Positions 1 to 9,136 of a stretch of DNA of 12,715 nucleotides are shown one piece after another. Made by a program: the position numbers and the translations under genes. This DNA comes from an uncultured Klebsiella sp. (GTDB taxonomy: Bacteria; Pseudomonadota; Gammaproteobacteria; Enterobacterales; Enterobacteriaceae), in the NCBI GenBank assembly GCA_902490055.1, contig CABUCP010000039.1, positions 1 through 12,715 of the forward strand, read 5' to 3'. The notes under the pieces were generated by a model. It ran no database searches and was not told the DNA's origin. It was given only the letters and a program-made list of their open reading frames with translations. Within the stretch, counting starts at the first letter, position 1. Each line of letters opens with the position of its first letter.

Positions 1-1989
1 TTTATCGGCGTGCAGGAAACGCTGCATAAAGCTCTCCAGCGGCAAGGCGCAACCAAAGAGATACCCCTGAACGATATCGACACCCGCCCCTTGCAACCAC
101 TTGAACTGCTCCTCTCTTTCCACGCCCTCAGCGACAATCTGCAGATTCAGCCCGCGCGCCAGCTGAATAATCGCCGGTACCATACTGGTATCTTCCGGCA
201 ACATATCGATAAAGGCTTTGTCGATTTTCAGGATATCCACCGGCAGCGATTTCATATGTTGCAGCTGGCGCAACCCGGCATAACCCATGCCGAAATCATC
301 AAGGGCAATGCGCGTACCGGACTCGCGCAGCGGCCGCAGCAGCGCGATCACCGCCTGCGGGTCGTCGAGCCGACGGCTTTCGGTCACCTCCAGCACCAGG
401 GTGCCCGGCGCGATACGATAGCGGGCGATCAGCGCCTGCAGCTCCACGCCGCGATCGGGGTGCATCAGCTGTAGCAGCGAGACGTTTACCGACAGCGGTA
501 GCATGATCCCCTGCTGCTGCCAGGCTGCCAGCTGACGGCAAGCTTCTTCCATCACCCAGTAGCCTACCGGCACCATCAGCCCGCAGCTTTCAATTCGCTC
601 AATCAGGTCGGACGGCAGCGACCAGCTGCCATCGGCCTGCCGCTGACGCAGCAGCACCTCCGCACCGCAGATTTCCCCGCTGGCGGTATCGACCTGCGGC
701 TGGAACCAGATAGCAAACTGCTGAGTATCCAGAGCGGTAAGGATGTCGTGCTCTTCCATTAACCGGCGCTGGGCTTTTTCCATCTGCTCCGGATCAAAGA
801 ACTCAATCTGATTTTTGCCTTTGCGGCGGGCGGTCACCGCCGCGGAGACCGCCCGGCGATAAAACTGTTCGGCGCTGAGCTCGCTGTTAAACATCGCGAT
901 GCCGATGCTGGCGTAAGGGCGCAACTGGATGCCATGCAGCGGCAATCGCTCATCGATAGAAGTAAGTACTCGCTTACTTAATGATACGGCTTCCCATGGC
1001 TCGCTAAGGCCGGGAGCGAAAATAGCGAAATCATAACCGCTGACCTGGGTTAGTACCGTATTGGCCGGTAGCACCGCTTTTAGTTTCTCAACCAGCGTCA
1101 ATAACAGCATCTCGCGCTGGCTCTCTTTCAGCACGCCTGCTGCGTCCTGCAGGGTTTCACAGGCCACCACCAGCAGCGCCGAAGACTGCGGCCGGGCGGT
1201 AGTTTGTTCCAGCAGCGCCATCAAAAAGGCTTTATTAGGCAGCTCTGATACCGGGAAACGGGTCGACTGCAGCGAGAGTTCATCATGCTGACGCAGCAGC
1301 GATTGTTGATTGCGGTTGTAGCAGCGCACCAGCATGCCGATTTCGTCGTCCTGATGCAGCCGCGGCAGGCTCAGCTGATGCCCGAGGCGCTGCTGCTGCG
1401 GGATATCGTTAAGTTCGCGGGCAATCGCACGCAGCGGGCGGACAATCAGGCGATTGATACACCAGGTCAGCGCCACTGTTAAAATCAGCACCAAAAGGAA
1501 GTAAGCAGTCACTAACGTAGCAAGCGCGCTCATGACGAATTTATACATCCGATATGAGTCGGCCTGCAGCACCAGATAGGCCAGCGGCTGCGGATTGGCC
1601 GGACGTTCCAGCGAATAGATAGGAAGAGATATCTGCACCGGCAGTTCAAACATGCGGGTGATCATCACCGGCACCGGACGCTCGGGAATAAAACGCATCC
1701 GCAGCGCCTGAAATTGATTGGGCAGCACCACATCCGCCCGGCTGACGATGCCAGCAGGCTGAATGCGGCCAAGGATGGCTTCCGCTTCGGGAATGTCGGC
1801 TTTCAAAATAGCCGCCGACAGCGGTTCGCGAACGGAACGGGCGATACTCTCTAACTGCGTGGCCGTGGTAAAGCGACTCTGTTGCACAAAGTGAAACAGT
1901 AAAATAGAACAAAAGACCAGGACAAACGCCATGGACACGCTCGCGACCATCGCCATCTGTTTAATTGTAAGTGAACGGCTGACGCGCAA
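1..1989 (-). CDS. pdeK: Cyclic-di-GMP phosphodiesterase PdeK (YhjK/HmsP-like), HAMP-GGDEF-EAL, 3' end cut by the window
   Basis: Inner-membrane enzyme predicted to hydrolyse c-di-GMP, the activator of cellulose synthase. The frame is open for 663 codons to the left edge; the last residues ([20 protein letters not shown]) align with the extreme C-terminus of E. coli YhjK, so only a few codons are probably missing. Visible in order: TM1 about residues 13-33, a periplasmic segment, TM2 about 150-172, a HAMP-like linker, a GGDEF domain with the degenerate motif SGYDF at 317-321 (cyclase activity unlikely), then an EAL domain with motif EVL at 444-446. The expected EAL metal and catalytic residues are present: N502, E534, E537, D564/D565 (DDFG), K588, D590, E621, E624 and Q641. 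The TTG start is chosen because GGAG (1997-2000) sits 7 nt upstream and the N-terminus [12 protein letters not shown] matches the E. coli family. An in-frame ATG at 1956 (Met12) has no clear ribosome site. Separated from bcsC by 193 nt with its own candidate promoter. Confidence 0.93.
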   Translation of the reverse strand, partial: MRVSRSLTIKQMAMVASVSMAFVLVFCSILLFHFVQQSRFTTATQLESIARSVREPLSAAILKADIPEAEAILGRIQPAGIVSRADVVLPNQFQALRMRFIPERPVPVMITRMFELPVQISLPIYSLERPANPQPLAYLVLQADSYRMYKFVMSALATLVTAYFLLVLILTVALTWCINRLIVRPLRAIARELNDIPQQQRLGHQLSLPRLHQDDEIGMLVRCYNRNQQSLLRQHDELSLQSTRFPVSELPNKAFLMALLEQTTARPQSSALLVVACETLQDAAGVLKESQREMLLLTLVEKLKAVLPANTVLTQVSGYDFAIFAPGLSEPWEAVSLSKRVLTSIDERLPLHGIQLRPYASIGIAMFNSELSAEQFYRRAVSAAVTARRKGKNQIEFFDPEQMEKAQRRLMEEHDILTALDTQQFAIWFQPQVDTASGEICGAEVLLRQRQADGSWSLPSDLIERIESCGLMVPVGYWVMEEACRQLAAWQQQGIMLPLSVNVSLLQLMHPDRGVELQALIARYRIAPGTLVLEVTESRRLDDPQAVIALLRPLRESGTRIALDDFGMGYAGLRQLQHMKSLPVDILKIDKAFIDMLPEDTSMVPAIIQLARGLNLQIVAEGVEREEQFKWLQGAGVDIVQGYLFGCALPLESFMQRFLHADK
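960..979 (-). repeat. 7-bp inverted repeat inside pdeK coding sequence
   Basis: AAGTAAG (960-966) and CTTACTT (973-979) form a perfect 7-bp inverted repeat with a 6-nt loop within the GGDEF domain of pdeK. It coincides with a run of A/T-rich codons (TTA, AGT, AAG, CGA, GTA, CTT, ACT) unlike the surrounding GC-rich codon use. Functional meaning is uncertain and chance is possible. Confidence 0.4.
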
Positions 1990-1996
1990 CGGTGTT

Positions 1997-2000
1997 CTCC
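1997..2000 (-). promoter_or_regulatory. Ribosome binding site deciding the pdeK TTG start
   Basis: The minus strand reads GGAG followed by 7 nt and then TTG at 1989-1987. The next in-frame ATG, 11 codons further in, is preceded by an A/T-rich stretch without a purine-rich site. This favours the TTG start. Confidence 0.65.
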
Positions 2001-2015
2001 ACTGAAACTGAACGC

Positions 2016-2046
2016 ATACCCGGTGGGATCCATCAATACCGGGTAT
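2016..2046 (-). repeat. 9-bp perfect inverted repeat in the pdeK leader
   Basis: ATACCCGGT (2016-2024) and its exact reverse complement ACCGGGTAT (2038-2046) flank a 13-nt loop. If transcription begins near 2049, from the TATAAT box at 2056-2061, this hairpin would form the very 5' end of the pdeK mRNA, about 16 nt before the GGAG ribosome site. No T-run follows it, so it is not a typical intrinsic terminator. It could stabilise the transcript, modulate translation, or be a protein-binding palindrome; which one cannot be told from sequence. Confidence 0.6.
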
Positions 2047-2055
2047 TTCAGGCTG

Positions 2056-2061
2056 ATTATA
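2056..2061 (-). promoter_or_regulatory. Candidate sigma-70/sigma-S -10 box for pdeK
   Basis: The minus strand carries a perfect TATAAT here, in an A/T-rich patch of an otherwise GC-rich region, about 67 nt upstream of the TTG start. No good -35 hexamer lies 16-18 nt upstream; the matching position reads roughly GGCGAA. The box may depend on sigma-S or an activator, or be fortuitous. Confidence 0.45.
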
Positions 2062-2182
2062 TACTCAAATTGTTCGTTTTCGCCCGCAAAACGGGGGCTT
2101 TCCGGAGACGAATAGCGAAGTGACGAGTATACGCGAAGAGCGCCGTGGAGTGGCGCCCTGTCATGTAAATCAGGCTAATCTG

Positions 2183-5100
2183 CTACCAATCCGCGTAGGG
2201 CACCAACGGCTGCGGCGGCATATCCATATCGCCCTGCCAACCGGAAGCGGAATAGCGCACGTACAGCAGCGCATGGCTCGGGGTGTAATCTTTCGCCTGC
2301 TGGATATCGATAGCCGCGCCGACAAACCAGTTGCCGGTTACCCGCCGCTCCACCAACGCCCGGGCGGTATAACCGAAGCCCTGGCTGCTGCTGCCCTCTT
2401 CTTTCTGCCGGCTGGCATCATAGCGATACTCCGATGGAATCAAATTCAGCAGCGGATAGCGCGCCTGAGTTTGCGTACGCGAATGCGACCACGAAACCGA
2501 CCCGCCCAGCTCCCATGACCAGTTTTCGGTACGCTGACGCCAGGTGACCGGCACCGAGAAAGACACATATTCCTGCGGACTGTAGTAACCGCCCTGGCCG
2601 AGGGTGTAACCGCTGAGGTCTTTATCGTAGTGCCAGATCATATTGGTCAGGCCGACGGTCACCCGGCGATTATTTTCGTTGATGACCTTGTAGTAGTAGC
2701 CGGTCATCCAGCGTACGCGCCAGTTATCCTCGACGTTTTTGCCGGTCAATTGGTCAGCGCCCAGCGACGACCAGATCCCGTTGGCTTCGCCTTTGTCGTA
2801 GCTCAGGCTAATCCCGCCGCCGTCGGCGCGGACGCCGCCCCAGGTGGTGCCGGTGTGGCCGTCGTTGGGGTTATCTTTCTGCCCGCCGAAGGAGAGCAGC
2901 GAGCTGGAAATCGGCCGCCGATGCATGTTAACGGTATAGCCAACCGGGCCAGCATCGCTGCTGTAGCTAAGGCCGCCCACCACGTCGACGACATTGAAGC
3001 CCATCGGCGTGGTGCCGATATCGCCGCTCCAGGTGTCATTCTTCCAGCCGACCGCCACGCTGGCGCCGCCGTCGCTCTGGTTTTTGCTGCCGCCATAACA
3101 GCTAATCTCACCGCAAGTCCCCCAGCTCGGCGAATAGCCGCCGTCGCTGTCGGTAGAGAATGTCCCGGCGTTCATGTTGACCACATCGGTACGGAAAAAC
3201 ATCCGCCCGTCATACAGCGGCGCATCCACCTGCAGCATCGTGGTGTGCGCTTTCAGATCCGAATAACCGCCGGTACCGCTGGATCCCCAATAGTCATGTT
3301 CAAGCGTGACGTTAAGATCCTGCTGACGATAAAGATCGGCGGCGTCGCTGCGGATCCCCCGTTTTAGCCAGTCATCCTGGCTGTCGTTGCGGGTCAGGCG
3401 GGTAAAGGTATCGTTGTCCTGCGGGCGCGTGGCGGCGACGCCGGAGGCCACCATTGCATCTTTATAGCTTTCCAGCGCCTGCTGCGGCCGATCGCTTTGC
3501 GTCTGGAAGCGTGCCGCATCACGCAGAACCAGCGCGCTTTCCATCGATGGCGGCTGGCTTTTCGCCTGCGTCACAATGCGGTCGAATATTTTCTGCGCCC
3601 CGACGTTATCGCCAAGCCCGGACTGGGCCAGCGCCATTCGGCGCTGCATGTTGATCGACTCCGTCTCTGCGCCCTTCAGTTGGGCAACCTGCGCCCGGGC
3701 GGCATTTTTATCGCCCTCGGCGAGATAAACTTCCGCCAGGCCAAGCCGGGCATCGCCGTTATCGGCCTGCTGGCTTAGCACCCGGTTGTACTGTGCGATG
3801 GCGGCTTCGCTGTCGCCACGCTGCTGCGCCCAGTCCGCCAGCGTCAGATCGTAACGGACCGATTCCGGCTGCTGTTTAATTAAGGCGATGGCCTGCGCTT
3901 CCTGGCCGCTATCGCGGAGCTGGTTGGCCTGGCGCATCACTTTATCGCTTTGTAGTCGCGCATCCAGCTCGCGAATATTGTCGGTCCACTGACCGCGCGG
4001 CAGCGCATTGATTTGCGCCAGCGCCAAATCATCTTGATCGTTGCCCGACAGATAGAGGCCATAGGCATAAACACGGTCGGCATCGCCCGGTTTGCGGTTG
4101 ACCATATTACGCATCAGCGTATCCGCTTGCGGCTGCTGACCGGCGCTGACCAGATCTTTCGCTAATCGGTAGGTTATCCACACGCTATCTGGATCCAGCG
4201 CCAGACGCCGTCGCTGCACCTCCGCGGCCTGCGCCCAGTTGCCCTGGCTTTCCAGCGCTTCGGCCTGTTTTTCCAGTCGTTCGTTGGTGATGCTGCGTTC
4301 AATGTCATCAATGCTGCGCCGCTGGCTGGCGGAGAGGCTGGCAATATAAGCGCTGGCTTTCTCCGGCGATTCGCTGCGGTAGAGATTCGCCAGCCCGCGC
4401 ACCGCCAGACTATTGCCGCGATCCATCCGCAGCGCCTGCTGATAATAGCGCTCGGCGGCGGCGTCATCTTTGCGCGCCGCAGCGACATCGCCCAGCCCCA
4501 GCACCGCATAGCTGTCGGTGTTATCCACCCGCTGCGCCTGGCCGTATGCGCTTTGCGCCTGCGCCAGTTGGCCCGCTTTCAGCGCATTATCGCCCTGTTT
4601 GATCAACAGCCAGTAGCGATTGGTTTTCAGCAGGCTGTCCCACTTATCGCGGTTCGGGCTGTTCGGATCCATGGCGATCGCTTTATTTAACTGCGCCACC
4701 GCCCGCGCCCGATCGCCGCGCTGCGAATAGGCGGCGCCCAACGCGCCAACGGCATCGCTATCGCGGGCATCATCACGAACCGCCTGCTGCAGATCGGCCA
4801 CCGCCTGCGCGGTATTACCGGATTTCACCGCCGCCAGCCCTTCGCTTCTGGCGCGGAAGGCCGGGTCCTGCAACTGTGTTTGCTGCTGAGCAAGCAGTAC
4901 GCGGGCATCAGCCGCTGAGGAGCCGGCAGGAAACAGCAGTAGAAATCGCTGCAATGCCTGAACGCTACCGCTACTGACCGGCATACTTTTGATTTCGCCT
5001 AACCACATATCAGCGGCAGTAGCGCGGCCTGAGGCCGAGCGCGCCATCTGTTGCAGATAGGCAAAACCTTCCTGCGGCTTATCATCAGCAAACATCTGTT

Positions 5101-5668
5101 TCGCCAGCGAAGTTAACAGACTGACGTTATCCGGGGTGCTGGCGTTGAGCTTTTTCAGCTGGTTAACGCCTTCGCTATGTCGGGACGGAAGCCGCGCCAC
5201 CAGCGTCCAGTATTCGATAGCCGCGTCGGTATCCGTCGGAACGCCGCCAAAAAGCGCTTCATAGGCGGCGATGGCTTCATCAACCTTTCCGGCAACGCCT
5301 AGCAGGCGTGCCTGCTGCAGCGCCTGGCGGCCGCTGCCGGTATTGATATTTATCTCATTGCGCGTCGCTTGTAGCGCCGACGATTCCGGGGCCAGCTTTG
5401 CCAGCAGATCGAGCTGCTTTTGCGCGCCGGCGGTATCGCCCTGGCGCAGCAGGTAGCGCGCCCGGGCGGCAAGATAATCCGGGTTATTCGGGTCGATCAG
5501 CTCAAGCCGATACAACGACTGGCGCACCAGGTCCTCACGGTTGCTCGCCTCCCCCAGCCGCACCTGTTCCAGCAGATGCTGCTGCGCAGGGGTATTCGCT
5601 GCCTGCGCCAGCGGCAGCAGGGCGAGACCTAAAGACAGCGTGATGAAGCTTAGTGAGAACTTGCGCAT
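2183..5668 (-). CDS. bcsC: BcsC, cellulose export outer-membrane protein with periplasmic TPR superhelix
   Basis: Exports the nascent glucan through the periplasm and outer membrane. The 1161-residue product has a signal peptide (about 1-23, ending LAQA), a long alpha-helical region to about residue 780 rich in tetratricopeptide-like units (repeated A-x-G-L/A-x-A-x-x-Y patterns such as [12 protein letters not shown] and [15 protein letters not shown]), and a C-terminal beta-barrel of about 375 residues. The barrel begins near [15 protein letters not shown] (about 785) and ends in YADW, an aromatic C-terminus typical of outer-membrane barrels. Close to the E. coli length (1157 as I recall). 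A CX4C pair (Cys852, Cys857) lies in a barrel loop. The start MRKFSL matches the family; it overlaps bcsZ by 19 nt, and GGA 7 nt before the ATG serves as ribosome site, so translation is probably coupled to bcsZ. The stop is TAG. No frameshift or truncation is seen. Confidence 0.97.
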   Translation of the reverse strand: MRKFSLSFITLSLGLALLPLAQAANTPAQQHLLEQVRLGEASNREDLVRQSLYRLELIDPNNPDYLAARARYLLRQGDTAGAQKQLDLLAKLAPESSALQATRNEININTGSGRQALQQARLLGVAGKVDEAIAAYEALFGGVPTDTDAAIEYWTLVARLPSRHSEGVNQLKKLNASTPDNVSLLTSLAKQMFADDKPQEGFAYLQQMARSASGRATAADMWLGEIKSMPVSSGSVQALQRFLLLFPAGSSAADARVLLAQQQTQLQDPAFRARSEGLAAVKSGNTAQAVADLQQAVRDDARDSDAVGALGAAYSQRGDRARAVAQLNKAIAMDPNSPNRDKWDSLLKTNRYWLLIKQGDNALKAGQLAQAQSAYGQAQRVDNTDSYAVLGLGDVAAARKDDAAAERYYQQALRMDRGNSLAVRGLANLYRSESPEKASAYIASLSASQRRSIDDIERSITNERLEKQAEALESQGNWAQAAEVQRRRLALDPDSVWITYRLAKDLVSAGQQPQADTLMRNMVNRKPGDADRVYAYGLYLSGNDQDDLALAQINALPRGQWTDNIRELDARLQSDKVMRQANQLRDSGQEAQAIALIKQQPESVRYDLTLADWAQQRGDSEAAIAQYNRVLSQQADNGDARLGLAEVYLAEGDKNAARAQVAQLKGAETESINMQRRMALAQSGLGDNVGAQKIFDRIVTQAKSQPPSMESALVLRDAARFQTQSDRPQQALESYKDAMVASGVAATRPQDNDTFTRLTRNDSQDDWLKRGIRSDAADLYRQQDLNVTLEHDYWGSSGTGGYSDLKAHTTMLQVDAPLYDGRMFFRTDVVNMNAGTFSTDSDGGYSPSWGTCGEISCYGGSKNQSDGGASVAVGWKNDTWSGDIGTTPMGFNVVDVVGGLSYSSDAGPVGYTVNMHRRPISSSLLSFGGQKDNPNDGHTGTTWGGVRADGGGISLSYDKGEANGIWSSLGADQLTGKNVEDNWRVRWMTGYYYKVINENNRRVTVGLTNMIWHYDKDLSGYTLGQGGYYSPQEYVSFSVPVTWRQRTENWSWELGGSVSWSHSRTQTQARYPLLNLIPSEYRYDASRQKEEGSSSQGFGYTARALVERRVTGNWFVGAAIDIQQAKDYTPSHALLYVRYSASGWQGDMDMPPQPLVPYADW

Positions 5669-6756
5669 TCCTGGTTCCAGTCAGGTTGTAATTCGCCACC
5701 CGCGGCGAAACGAAAACGATGTTGATCCCAGCCCTGACCAAATAGCGTCAGCACCGCGCTGTAGTAGGCGTCAGCGTCGGGATAATGATCGGCGACGCGC
5801 TGGCGCTGAACCGCGCGAGCGTCGTCATTTTGCAAAAACGGCAGCAGCGAGGCTGAGAAGCCGACCGGGCCATCGCCGGTGGTTTTACCACTGGCGATAT
5901 TGGTTTTTTCCGGCGGCAGCCCTTGTTTAATCGTCTGGGCTTCCATTGGTTTGAAACGCGCCAGCAGCCGCGCTTTCTGTTTATCGGCGTTATTGAGCAT
6001 TCCTACCCACAGATAAACGCGAATGGCGTCATAGCTACCGATAATGGGTTTATCGGCTTTCAGCTGCCAGCCGCTGTCCTTCTCATAACGCACCCAGTCC
6101 GGCGAGAAGCCTTTTGGCGCGGTTTCGAGCAGCAGACGCAGGTTACTATCGCGGATCTTCGGCCACGGCGCGCCAAAGCGGGTGAAATAATTGGCGAGCT
6201 GCGGCGGCAGGTAGCTTGGGTTAAAGCGCCAGCCTTTATCATCGGCAAAGCCGACTTTCCCCGGCAACACCAGCGGCCCCAGCCCAGGAACGTTGGCAAC
6301 TTCTTCAGCAGCTATCCGCGCCAGTAACGCTTTACCAACCTCAGCATAGTTGTCATTTTTCCATAGGCGTCCGGCTTCCAGCAGCGACCAGGCAATCCAC
6401 AAATCGGAATCCGAGGCTGAATTGGTGTCGAGCACCGTCCATTCGTCATCGCTCTTTTTGCCCCACAGCCAGCCCGGCAGATGGGCGCGCAGATCGCCCT
6501 GCGCCAGATTGTTCTGCGTCCACTGGAATAACATCTCGAAGCTCTGGCGATCGTTGGCCGCCAGAGCGAAGAACAGCGCGTAGCTCTGTCCTTCGGAGGT
6601 GGTGATTTTGCGCGGATCGCTGGGGTCGATGACTCGCCCTTCAGCGCTGACGTACTCTTTTTTAAACTGCTCCCAGGCAGGCCACTGGCAGGCGGCGCTA
6701 ACCTGCGCCGCCGCCAGCATCAATACCGAGAGAAGAACCCCACGCACCGCGTTCAT
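5650..6756 (-). CDS. bcsZ: BcsZ, periplasmic endo-1,4-beta-glucanase (GH8)
   Basis: Cleaves beta-1,4-glucan in the periplasm and is needed for normal cellulose assembly in enterobacteria. The product has 368 residues, the same as E. coli BcsZ. It has an N-terminal signal peptide (about 1-21, cleavage near VSA/AC), then a glycoside hydrolase family 8 (alpha6/alpha6) domain. The catalytic acid in TTSEGQSY is Glu55, and the family Asp lies in SYDAIRVY near residue 243. Strong family blocks are [39 protein letters not shown] and [14 protein letters not shown]. The start chosen is ATG at 6756-6754 (MNAVRG, aligning with E. coli MNVLRS); an in-frame TTG two codons earlier is less likely. The gene begins 6 nt after the bcsB stop and its end overlaps bcsC by 19 nt. 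The ribosome site is weak, suggesting re-initiation after bcsB. Confidence 0.97.
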   Translation of the reverse strand: MNAVRGVLLSVLMLAAAQVSAACQWPAWEQFKKEYVSAEGRVIDPSDPRKITTSEGQSYALFFALAANDRQSFEMLFQWTQNNLAQGDLRAHLPGWLWGKKSDDEWTVLDTNSASDSDLWIAWSLLEAGRLWKNDNYAEVGKALLARIAAEEVANVPGLGPLVLPGKVGFADDKGWRFNPSYLPPQLANYFTRFGAPWPKIRDSNLRLLLETAPKGFSPDWVRYEKDSGWQLKADKPIIGSYDAIRVYLWVGMLNNADKQKARLLARFKPMEAQTIKQGLPPEKTNIASGKTTGDGPVGFSASLLPFLQNDDARAVQRQRVADHYPDADAYYSAVLTLFGQGWDQHRFRFAAGGELQPDWNQECASSH

Positions 6757-6762
6757 CGGCAA

Positions 6763-9123
6763 TTACTCATCATCAGGATCAAGACGGCGACGGCTGAGAA
6801 TACGCAGCATCCGCCACAGCACCCACGCCAGCAGCACAATGCTGACAGCCGCCAGAATCGCCAACAGCACCGGATGGCTGGAGAGCGCGAACCAGATGCG
6901 CTCAAACCACGGCAGGTGGCCGACGTAATAGATATCGCCGACCCGCAGGCTGTTGACCCCGGATTCACGAATAACGGCGACCGAGCCAAACATCGCCGCC
7001 CGCTTGCCGCTATCGTTTAACGCGTTGGTGAGCAGTTCGTTACCGCGCTGGCTATCCGCCATCAGCGCCACGACGCTGCGTTGGTCATTGTACGGCGACT
7101 GGAAGCCAATAATGGCCGCCATCGGCCCGGAAGAGGTGATATCAGCGCGCGTATGCGGCGTACGGGCATCATCGTCCGGATAGATGCTGGCGAGGTCATA
7201 GTGGCGCATCGGCGTTTTCACCCAGCTTTTCGTCGCTTCAACCAGCAGGTTGATTTTCGTATCGTCCTTCAGCGACGGCGGAATGGCGCCGATCAGCATC
7301 AGGTCGACATCTTTGCCTTTAATCTGGTTACCGTCATCGGTCATCTGCATATTGATCGCCGCCAGACCGGTCTGCGCGCCGATGCCGCCGACCGTCTGCA
7401 GCAGCGACGAGACCTGGCCTGCGGTCGGCGCTTTCGGCACCACGATCAGCGTTTGTGAAAGGTCGGCCATCCGGGTATACGGGAAACCAGAGTTGGCGAA
7501 GACGCGCAGATCCGGCATCGCCATAAAGTGGTAATACTTCGAGAAGTCGATGGTTGAGTCATCGCCAATCACCACGTGGTTCTGTACCGGCTGGAAGGTA
7601 ATACAGTTATCGATACTGCCGCCGGGCATTGGGTTCATGTACTGGAAGTTGAAGCGCAGCTGGTTCATTGCGCCAAGGCGCAGCGCCGGAATAGTCACTT
7701 CATTTTTGCCATCCAGCAGCCCTTGCAGCACCGGCAGGCGCAGAATCAGCTTATTCACATCCTGCGAGCTGTTAAGGCTGAATGACTGCAGGAATTGATC
7801 GTTGAGGCTGATATCCATCCGCGAGCTGTCTTTGATTGGCGGCATGGTGTAGCGATACTTCAGGTCCATATCGATGCCGTTGGCGCGCAGCAGATACAGA
7901 TCCGGCGGCAGGTTCAGAGCCACGTTAATCGCATCCGGCACCAGACCGCTGGACTGCAGCTGCTGCTCATAGGTTTTCAGCTCGCCGAAGGTTACCGGGC
8001 GATCGGTTCGCACCCAGTTTGGCGCATCGTAAGGCTGGCGCGCTTTTAGCTCTTTCACGCCGTCTACCACGACGCTATCGCCACGGAACAGGATATTGCC
8101 CTGGGCAATGCCCTTCGCTGCCAATAGCAGGTCTTTATCATCGCGGCCAAAGACCACCAGCAGTTTTACGTACGGGTTGTTCGGGTGGTTGACCATTTCG
8201 ATGGTCGGCGCTTTCACCGGCGGATGATCGCGCAGGAAGTCAGGGCGCTTATCGTTGGTGGCGAAGATAATCGCATTACGTTCCGGCAACTCATTGAAGT
8301 AGACCGGGAAATTCTGCCCGCGCCAGCCCGCTTTGCTACCGAACCAGGACGCGACAATCGCCGCCGCCTGCTGCTGCTCAACGTCCGGGGCGGAAGCGAA
8401 GACCATCGGCAGCGTCAGTTGACGGTTATCGCGAGAGTCGAAGAACGGCACCGGGAAATGGGACAGATCGTTACGCACCTGTAGCGACTGGTAGGTTAAA
8501 TCCAGATAGCTCTCGCGGCCAATGTCCAGCCACAGCGTACTGCTGGCCGGGTTTTCACAGACATCGCGATAGTGACCGACAAACTCCAGCCTCACGCGGT
8601 TAAAATCGGTGATATACAGCGGATCGACGGGGATCTGCGCGCTGACCTTTTTGCCCAGTTGCTCTTTAGTGACCGGCAGTACGCCCATCAGTTCGTCATT
8701 AAGATAGACCTTCAACTGCGACTGTACCGGCAGCAACGATGGCGACGGCGTGTACTCGAGGTTGAGCAGCGCTTTAGCCACCACTTCATCGCTGCGCATA
8801 CCGAATTCAACGGCGCCATCCGGGTGCGAGCCGCGCAGCACCATGCTGCCAGGCGGCGGCGCGATTTTGGCGAAGGTCAATTTTACATCGCGGGTCGGAA
8901 TATTGTCCGCCACCACTACCGGCGCCGCCGGGTCGACAACGGTCGCCGTTGGCTGGCCGTCGGCAATCGTCGGCAGCGGCTGGGCCGTATCGCCTCCCGT
9001 CGCTGCAGGAGCCGGGGCCACGGCGGCATTCGGCGTCGTCGCCGGAGCAGAATAAGATGCGAAGGGGTACCAGCTGCTCATTCCCACCGCCACTGCACAA
9101 ATCAAGGAAAGTTTTCTTTTCAT
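6763..9123 (-). CDS. bcsB: BcsB, cellulose synthase periplasmic regulatory subunit
   Basis: Periplasmic subunit anchored in the inner membrane that packs against BcsA and is required for synthesis; it carries carbohydrate-binding and flavodoxin-like domains in known structures. The product is 786 residues (E. coli about 779). Seen here: a signal peptide (MKRKLSLICAVAVGM..., about 1-26), a low-complexity Ala/Pro/Thr-rich stretch about 27-75, the first conserved block RDVKLTFAKIAPPPGSMVLRG, blocks such as ASWFGSKAGWRGQNFPV, KLLVVFGRDDKDLLLAAKGIAQG and NPMPGGSIDNCITFQPVQNHVVIGDDSTIDF, and one C-terminal membrane helix about 751-772 followed by a basic tail. The start MKRKLS at 9123 is chosen by homology; the frame is open further upstream inside bcsA (another 29 codons), but that extension has no family match. 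There is no good Shine-Dalgarno before the ATG. It lies 10 nt after bcsA and 6 nt before bcsZ. Confidence 0.97.
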   Translation of the reverse strand: MKRKLSLICAVAVGMSSWYPFASYSAPATTPNAAVAPAPAATGGDTAQPLPTIADGQPTATVVDPAAPVVVADNIPTRDVKLTFAKIAPPPGSMVLRGSHPDGAVEFGMRSDEVVAKALLNLEYTPSPSLLPVQSQLKVYLNDELMGVLPVTKEQLGKKVSAQIPVDPLYITDFNRVRLEFVGHYRDVCENPASSTLWLDIGRESYLDLTYQSLQVRNDLSHFPVPFFDSRDNRQLTLPMVFASAPDVEQQQAAAIVASWFGSKAGWRGQNFPVYFNELPERNAIIFATNDKRPDFLRDHPPVKAPTIEMVNHPNNPYVKLLVVFGRDDKDLLLAAKGIAQGNILFRGDSVVVDGVKELKARQPYDAPNWVRTDRPVTFGELKTYEQQLQSSGLVPDAINVALNLPPDLYLLRANGIDMDLKYRYTMPPIKDSSRMDISLNDQFLQSFSLNSSQDVNKLILRLPVLQGLLDGKNEVTIPALRLGAMNQLRFNFQYMNPMPGGSIDNCITFQPVQNHVVIGDDSTIDFSKYYHFMAMPDLRVFANSGFPYTRMADLSQTLIVVPKAPTAGQVSSLLQTVGGIGAQTGLAAINMQMTDDGNQIKGKDVDLMLIGAIPPSLKDDTKINLLVEATKSWVKTPMRHYDLASIYPDDDARTPHTRADITSSGPMAAIIGFQSPYNDQRSVVALMADSQRGNELLTNALNDSGKRAAMFGSVAVIRESGVNSLRVGDIYYVGHLPWFERIWFALSSHPVLLAILAAVSIVLLAWVLWRMLRILSRRRLDPDDE

Positions 9124-9127
9124 CGCA

Positions 9128-9136
9128 TTATCATCA
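9128..9136 (-). other. Triple tandem stop codons ending bcsA
   Basis: The minus strand reads TGA TGA TAA in the bcsA frame directly after the last Gln codon. The bcsB ATG lies at 9123, 4 nt after this block. No purine-rich ribosome site is visible between them; the sequence is TGATGATAATGCG before the ATG. Such tandem stops tightly block read-through while leaving ribosomes close to the next start. Confidence 0.8.

Larger units (their letters stand above)
1990..2182 (-). other. bcsC-pdeK intergenic region
   Basis: This 193-nt spacer is the only sizeable non-coding stretch in the window. Reading along transcription it holds a weak hairpin just after bcsC (GCGCC/GGCGC stem, 7-nt loop, 2140-2156), a second C/G-rich hairpin with CCCG/CGGG arms near 2080-2096, the TATAAT box, the 9-bp inverted repeat, and the pdeK ribosome site. 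Neither of the first two hairpins is followed by a T-run, so a factor-independent terminator after bcsC is not evident, and read-through into pdeK is possible. Confidence 0.6.

Noticed and set aside
2140..2156. Possible intrinsic terminator after bcsC
   Set aside because: The stem is only 5 bp and is not followed by a T-run on the transcribed strand, so it does not meet the usual pattern.
2630..3367. Open frame of 245 codons on the plus strand opposite bcsC
   Set aside because: It lies wholly antisense to the well-supported bcsC barrel region, has low-complexity Ala/Val/Gly-rich composition typical of GC-rich antisense frames, and resembles no family I know.
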